NCBI GenBank assembly: GCA_011009095.1
Contig: VTPC01000009.1
Location: 10,413-74,412 of the forward strand
Reading direction: 5' to 3'
From: Ignelater luminosus
Taxonomy: Eukaryota > Arthropoda > Insecta > Coleoptera > Elateridae
Length of the DNA: 64,000 nucleotides
The stretch's first letter is position 1. Each line of letters begins with the position of its first letter. The notes beneath the pieces were generated by a model. It had not been told where the DNA came from. It did no database searches and was given only the letters and a program-made list of their open reading frames with translations. The translations under genes and the position numbers were made by a program. Below, piece after piece: positions 58,301 to 64,000 of the stretch.

Positions 58301-59001
58301 ATAAACTGAACGAATCTTCACTGAATGTTTGTAGTAAGTTGTGTATCGAACCGACCTTAATATGAATTTCATCTGCATATACTTTACGGAAAAACCTCAT
58401 ACATTAACGAGACAATGGAAAACGCCTTGATATAACTAGGCATATAACAAACAAGAATTGTCTAGTTTTATGACGATCATAAAAGTTTTTTATAAAAGTT
58501 GATTGTGAACTCTAGCCTTAAATTAACAAAATAATGTTAGACTTTACACTTTTTTAAATTTTTGAATCCTTTAGGAATTTATAATTGTAATAAAATTTTA
58601 TTGTTTCAAATGTTTTGTTTTTTGTTAAGTACATTTGATTTACCAAGAAGTTAATGTAAGTAAGTAAGTAGACCTTATACTCTTTTCTTCTTAGCAAACA
58701 AGCAGAAAATCGTCCAACACGGCACTGTTTGACATTTTTGCGTTTTCTTTCAGGTATCACAAGTTATTTATTTTGAAGAATATCAATATCTCAGTCCTGG
58801 ACGCAATAAAATAAGTAGAGTGCGGATATTTAAGCATAGAAAAACAATAAAAAAGTTCTTTAAAAAGCGTAAAAATTCAAGGAAGAAAGCTTAAAAAATA
58901 GCACAAAAATTAAAAATAAGTTTAAAATATGCAGGAAAAAATATTAAAAACTTATACAAAATATTTATTATAAAGAAACAAAAAATGAATTATTAGAAAC
59001 T
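58301..59001. other. AT-rich intergenic DNA, no recognisable gene
   Basis: No motif seen. It may contain the unrecognised end of the hAT element that lies next to it. Confidence 0.45.
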
Positions 59002-60501
59002 TTAAATTCTAAAATGCTTAATTATTATGCACTTTTCTAAATTCTCCATAAGGAAATTTCTTCTTTTATCAGTTAGGGTGTCTTTGTAAAGAGAAAATAG
59101 CCTTTCAATGTCAACACTAGTAATCGGTGCATGTTTAAATTTTGCAAGTAACGATGGTGCCAAGTCGAAGTTATTGACTATTTCGCCTGATAAAATACTT
59201 GCAATGGTCTTTAATCTTGCTAAACCTTCGTTTCTAGCCAGCACGTTCTCAAATTTGGCATATATTGTTTTTCCTACATCACCACGCACTTTTCCCAATT
59301 TTACTTAAAGTCTTGTACAATCTGAATTGCTTCTGTCAGCTCACTTCCTTGTGTTTCAAATTTGGTAATAGTTTCACTGATGAACACCTAATTTGCTTTG
59401 ATGAATGCAAGGTTTTGTTGTAGTTCCGGATTTTTTAAAATATTTTGGCAGTCTTTAACTGATTGGGATGCATCTTCCGAAAATTCTAACAAAATGTTTT
59501 TGAAGCTGGTGAAGTTAACTGCGTAATACACAGCCGCATGCAACCATGTTCCCCATCTAGTAATGACTGGTTGTGGTGGAAGCGGAATATTAGGCAGTTT
59601 TTCTTTAAATCGTTGTACCCTCAATGGCACTTCTAAAAAACACTTTTTGCCATTTTTTAATTAACTCGTTAACTAGAGGAAATTCAGACCTCACAGTTTC
59701 TGCTACTCGGTTTAATCCGTGAGCTACGCAAGTAGAGTGTGTGAGATTACTATACAAAACTTTTAAATTAATACCTGCTTTTAGCATATATGCAGCTGCA
59801 TCCGTCACCATTAACAAAATTTTTTCAGTTGGGACTGTATTAGGAAGAAAAAAGTTTGCGAGTCCCTCGTTAATAAATCTTGTTATGGTGCTGCTGTTGG
59901 TTTTATCTAGTTCTTTCAAATATATTAAAAATGGCCTGGTTGGAGTAGCTTCATATAATACACCGATAATGAGACCAGCCACATACCTACCGCACTCGTC
60001 GGTGGTTTCATCGACAGAAAACCAGATATAATGGTCTGCAATTATATTTTTAATTTCATAAAGGACTGTTTTATAAACTGTATCTAAATAGTTTTTTCGT
60101 AGAGTGCTCTGGGACGGTATCGATCTCTTACAATATGTTTCTAAGAATTTCCGAAATGCAGAATTGTCTAATTTTCTGAAAGGAATATTTGCCGATATCA
60201 GAGTATTGCATAAATCAAAATAGAAAGTTTTTTCTTCAGATCGAGTAGAAGATCCACAGGCAACTACTTCTGAAATAGTTATTTTCTTTGGGAACTAAAT
60301 TTTATCTTTTCCCTGTAGGCCTCTTGTTTAACGTTCTTTTATATTGTTAGATTCACGATTTGGTAACATTATTTCGTTTTCGAATTCTCTAACAAAATGT
60401 TTTTTTTGTATTCTGAGAAGCAATATAGTTGGGCATTGAATATTGTTAAAATTGCCTCTAATTTCGTTTTTATTAATTTAGATATTCTGCTTAGAAGACA
60501 T
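59002..60501 (-). pseudogene. hAT-superfamily transposase remnant (CGGBP1-like type)
   Basis: Read on the minus strand from ATG 60501 (MSSKQNI), the N-terminal zinc-finger region is badly eroded, with stops near 60330 and 60296. From about 60290 the frame reads NIPFRKLDNSAFRKFLETYC, WFSVDETTDECGRYVAGLII (first acidic motif), ILLMVTDAAAYMLKAGINLK (second) and HSTCVAHGLNRVAETVRSEF. After a frameshift at about 59640 come IPLPPQPVITRWGTWLHAAV and a stop near 59390, then another shift. The last frame ends with SVDIERLFSLYKDTLTDKRR and NFLMENLEKCIIIKHFRI, the hAT dimerisation motif, stopping at 59002-59004. Such transposases leave 8-bp duplications. I could not identify the inverted repeats. Confidence 0.85.
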
Positions 60502-60897
60502 TTTGTCCTTTTATCTTTTGGTTCTATACTTTTTTAAATCATACAACTGTCACTTTGCCTAGCCAGGACACGATTTTGGTAATTAAACAGGGCAGTACTC
60601 AAATATGTGGTTGAACCACCTCACACTTTCGTTATCTTATTGATAGCTTTGATGTCATGAATCCGGGGAAGCCAATAAACCGTTGGACCCATCCTTCTGG
60701 GGGTTAAAGAATTCTCATTTTGATCAAAAGTTTGGGAGTTCGATGAAAGACTGCAAATAAGCAACACACGCGCATCTCGCGTTTATCGTGTGTGAAAGTT
60801 TGGGACTTAGAATGATATCGGGATCTATTCCAAGTGTTTGGATAGCATCCACGTAAATGAAAGACAGCCTGAGAGTGCACGACGCGAATTATTTCTG
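60502..60897. other. no recognisable gene
   Basis: Probably flank or end of the hAT element. No inverted repeat pair could be established. Confidence 0.4.
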
Positions 60898-61221
60898 TCA
60901 TCGTTAGGTATTTACTGACAATCCATGGAACGTACCAGATTTATCACTGCCGTTATTGTGTAAATCAAATCTCACCTTATCGGCGGACCTATCAAACTAA
61001 ATTCGCACCGAACTCACAGTTGAATTACCGTACCACCTCTCTTATTATTTTATTTCTTCAGAAGGAACTAACGTTGTTATCGTGTTGCTTGTATCTATAT
61101 CGTTCCGCCGAATCTCTACGAGTTTCGTACTGCTTCGCTCTCTAAAAACAATTAAAGACATCTACCTTCAATCTAAGAATGTATGTGAATGTCGTCCGTT
61201 CCTGGAAGATTTAATGTATTA

Positions 61222-61229
61222 GTCACAAG
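61222..61229. repeat. left flank duplication of the fold-back insert
   Basis: GTCACAAG here and GTCATAAG at 61364-61371 differ at one base. The uninterrupted copy A has a single GACTATAAG at 35127-35135. Confidence 0.6.
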
Positions 61230-61363
61230 CATAGTCCGGAGTTTTAGGTCCGAAGTCAAAAATCAATTCCCACCAACGAAGTAGGCAGGTCATACCGCCG
61301 CGCGGATTGAATTACAAGCAATGAGACTGGTGGGAGGCAAAAACCTAAAACGTCCGAACTTAA
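61230..61363. mobile_element. 134-bp fold-back (MITE-like) insert
   Basis: The ends are inverted: CATAGTCCGGAGTTTTAGGT at the left, and at the right a sequence whose reverse complement is TTAAGTTCGGACGTTTTAGG. Inner segments also pair (TCCCACCA with TGGTGGGA). It interrupts copy B of the dispersed repeat and is absent from copy A. The 8-base flanking duplication would fit a hAT-type non-autonomous element. Confidence 0.65.
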
Positions 61364-62600
61364 GTCATAAGAGAAATTTTGTGTAAACCAGTGCAGTGAA
61401 TTGAGTGTAATTTGTGCCGTAAATTTGGGTCTCTATTGGATAGTTCCAGTATTACGGTAAATAATTTTACCTCTTTTGAAACTGTATGTTGTGAAGAAGG
61501 TAACGTTGGCGCATCAAGTTCGTCAACTGGGAATGTAGTTGTTTGCTAACGTACCTGTATTTCATCGTCTCGTCGCCAATTGTTTTAGATAAAACTAACC
61601 TAGAATTTACGTTACTGCAACATCGCTTTACATTAGCGAAAAACCTTATGATATTCTTTCACGCATCATTTCAAAGTAGTGAAAAACTTTGTAATAATGT
61701 TGATTTAATAGGAATCCGTTATTTGCCTTGCTTTAATGTAACTTTTCAGTTGTGAAATGTTATTGATCTTTATTAGTTTGACTGTATACAGATAAAACCA
61801 ACAAAATTATTAATTTGATTCTTGCCTTGTTAGTTTACCCATGCAAGGCTCTGCTAACGTAAATTCTTGTAGTTTTATAAATTTGTATTCAGACTCTATG
61901 TTGCCTTCATATTGCCGGCGTTCTATGCAATACTCCTGACCGATGATTCGTGCGTATTAAAGAATTTATTGTGGCCATGTCTATCTCATGTTTATTTGTT
62001 TTACGTATACTTTTATGTATTTACCTCTTTTGTTATATGTGTTTATGTTAAAACGATTTTCAAGCAGTGTGAACCAGGACCGCTGTATTTTCTGTTTAGT
62101 GTACCAATTTAATAGTATGCTAATAAATGTTATCAACTTACCGTTTGGCTTTTCTTGTTTCATTAGCATACACATAGATGGTTTCAGTGATCAGCTGTTC
62201 CGGAGCCAAGAGAGGTTGACCTTCACCTACCTACATAATATCAGCCTAATCCCTCATTGGGAGTGTAAGTGTCTTAAGAGAATGCAATACAATCTCGATT
62301 CCGTCTACTTGTGTAACGTTGGAAGCTGTGGTTTGATCTTGATAAGCATCTCGCCTACTGACCTAAATACGGAGATCAACTGCAGGGTCTCCCTTTTGAA
62401 ATTAGGTCACTGACTTTCTACTGAACCTGGCGCCCTCTCGATTCTGAAACCCATAAAGGTTCTCGTATCAATACTACCGTCTACCACCGGCTTTAGGCCT
62501 TCTTTGCCCACGACCCGTCTTCGACTGTCAAAAGCTAGCATTACAGATGGCATACCAATTTTATATATAGTTGCGTATATCGATGGGTCACTAATTTTAG

Positions 62601-64000
62601 TTTTGCACGTAATAACTCTTCTGCAAAGAAAGGTGGTGGTTCCAGGTAGTACTTCTGTTTTTACTCTAGTTGGTCCCAAATTTAACAAGGTCTTCTTTCT
62701 GCGCTAATTTTTGAATGGTTTTCCACTGATAATGTCAATGGCTTGAATTATGGATGCTGCTTACAGATTGTTGTGAGTTTTATGATATATGTTTGAAAAT
62801 GTGTTCCTTTCCGAATACAGGGTGTTTAGAAAAATGCAACAGATTCTTAAATCTAATAAATCTAGTAACTGTAAGTTAGATGATACTCTTTCTGAATAAG
62901 ATATTTAAAGCTGCTACATACTATATATTTTACAAATTGATAACCTTCTTACTATGTTATATGTACTGAGTCTTTTGGTGTAAATTCTAATTTGATTATG
63001 ATTACAAAGACAAATATGTTTTTGAAATATTTTATGTTATATTTTTAAATTATTTTAAATGAAGATTTTTTTTTAGTTAAGTACAGGTAGAATATTGTCA
63101 ATGAAATGAAAAAATTAAATTAAAAAACTAAGATGAAACACTTGAAATATTACGTTCTTTTACTAAAGGTAATGTTCCACAATATTATTACCGAAAATGA
63201 TATCATTTCTCAAGGTTTCTCATTTTATTATGTTTTATGTTTTCAAATTCTACTCTAGTTAACCCAAATTTACACTTTTTGCTGCTCACTTAGTGTTAAT
63301 AATTTCTTATTAGATATAGTTTGAAACTAACTACCTCGGTAATAGACCATCTTATAAATAAGTGACTAGATACGTACGAAATTAAACGTGTCACTAGCAT
63401 ACGTCGTTTAGGGTTAACTAGAAATAAATTTACAAACTTTACTCAAATTAGTTTGGCATCAGTAATTTTCAGTCATTTCAGGTAAATTTTCAATATAATC
63501 AAGATGTATACGCAAACGTCTTTGATAAGACGTTAATGTATTAACTTGAAAATTACTCGAACTAATTTTCTTGAAATATTCCACTTTAGCAATTTCAGTA
63601 GAACTAGAAATTTATTGAAATTATCAATCAAGGGCTAGAGGGAATTATATAAAAAAAACCTGCTGACGTCCTTATTTTCTCTTTTCAAGTATTGAACGTG
63701 AAAGTGCGAAAACGGGGAAAATCTCGAAGTGAAAGGATCAAGGACTCACGTGCATGTGTGGTTTTGAAAGTTGGTTTAAACTCAATACGCTTTTCGAGTT
63801 TATAGCCCTAAATTATGTAAACATAACTAGAATTCTTGCCGCTCAAATTATTATCATAGTATATGAAGTTTAGAGTGTATTAATGGAATTAATATTGAAT
63901 ATCTGTCTTTAGAGGTAAATATTCGAGAGAATCATTAAAACTTCTGTTTTAGTTATGCTGTAATAGTAATAAAGGGGTAGTTTTTAGAAAGAGCCGCAGG
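62601..64000. other. AT-rich intergenic DNA, no recognisable gene
   Basis: No credible frame, repeat or element end seen. Confidence 0.5.

Larger units (their letters stand above)
60898..62600 (+). repeat. diverged dispersed repeat, copy B
   Basis: Homologous to 34847-36170 in the same orientation. It is longer because it contains a fold-back insert at 61230-61363 and extra sequence at about 61900-62130. Neither copy has a reading frame preserved across its length, so the shared sequence is probably non-coding. Confidence 0.7.

Noticed and set aside
60502-60600. hAT terminal inverted repeat (GTCCTGG words near 58796 and 60566)
   Set aside because: Only about seven bases pair, with no flanking 8-bp duplication, so it is not distinguishable from chance.

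Overview
The window is AT-rich, gene-poor eukaryotic DNA crowded with transposable elements. It suggests an arthropod, most likely an insect: the elements are Jockey-group and R1/LOA-like LINEs, mariner (DD34D), hAT, a Transib/RAG1-like transposase fragment, and two uncharacterised protein families that I remember as multi-copy in arthropod genomes. I cannot name the species. No host protein-coding gene can be named. Two stretches (7031-8025 and 32061-32956) carry splice- or promoter-like signals that could belong to a host gene, both at low confidence. I saw no tRNA, rRNA or CRISPR array.

Layout: 1-3000 holds a degenerate 25-bp minisatellite and a broken LINE tail. A 3'-truncated mariner starts at 3008. 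A 510-bp LINE 3' end with a perfect 14-bp target duplication lies at 6470-6979. Two decayed LINEs follow (8630-10620 and 11470-13140), then a broken arthropod multi-copy gene on the minus strand (13272-14190) and a complete but mutated mariner (14410-15694). From 19042 to 24857 there is a gag-like ORF running straight into a LINE 3' UTR, then a separate R1/LOA-like LINE with reverse transcriptase and RNase H. A 5'-truncated Jockey LINE with a long open RT frame is at 28293-29954. A diverged dispersed repeat has copies at 34847-36170 and 60898-62600. The best preserved mariner is at 38914-40185. A second gag tail with no pol is at 41836-42737, followed by a second, very similar copy of the R1/LOA-like LINE (43252-46367). 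A fourth mariner (48295-49583) abuts another multi-copy arthropod gene that is interrupted by a Jockey RT fragment (49586-51800). A Transib-like fragment sits inside a decayed LINE (53040-54960). On the minus strand lie an IS630/Tc1-type fragment (57985-58300) and a hAT transposase remnant (59002-60501).

The elements do not form a pathway; they record successive insertion and decay. The points most worth a second look are: two independent cases where a LINE gag tail is followed directly by 3' UTR with no polymerase; two stem-loops in the LINE 3' UTR, one showing a compensatory base-pair change; a RAG1-related Transib fragment captured inside a LINE; a mariner one base away from an open transposase; and a 134-bp fold-back insert whose empty site is present in the window.
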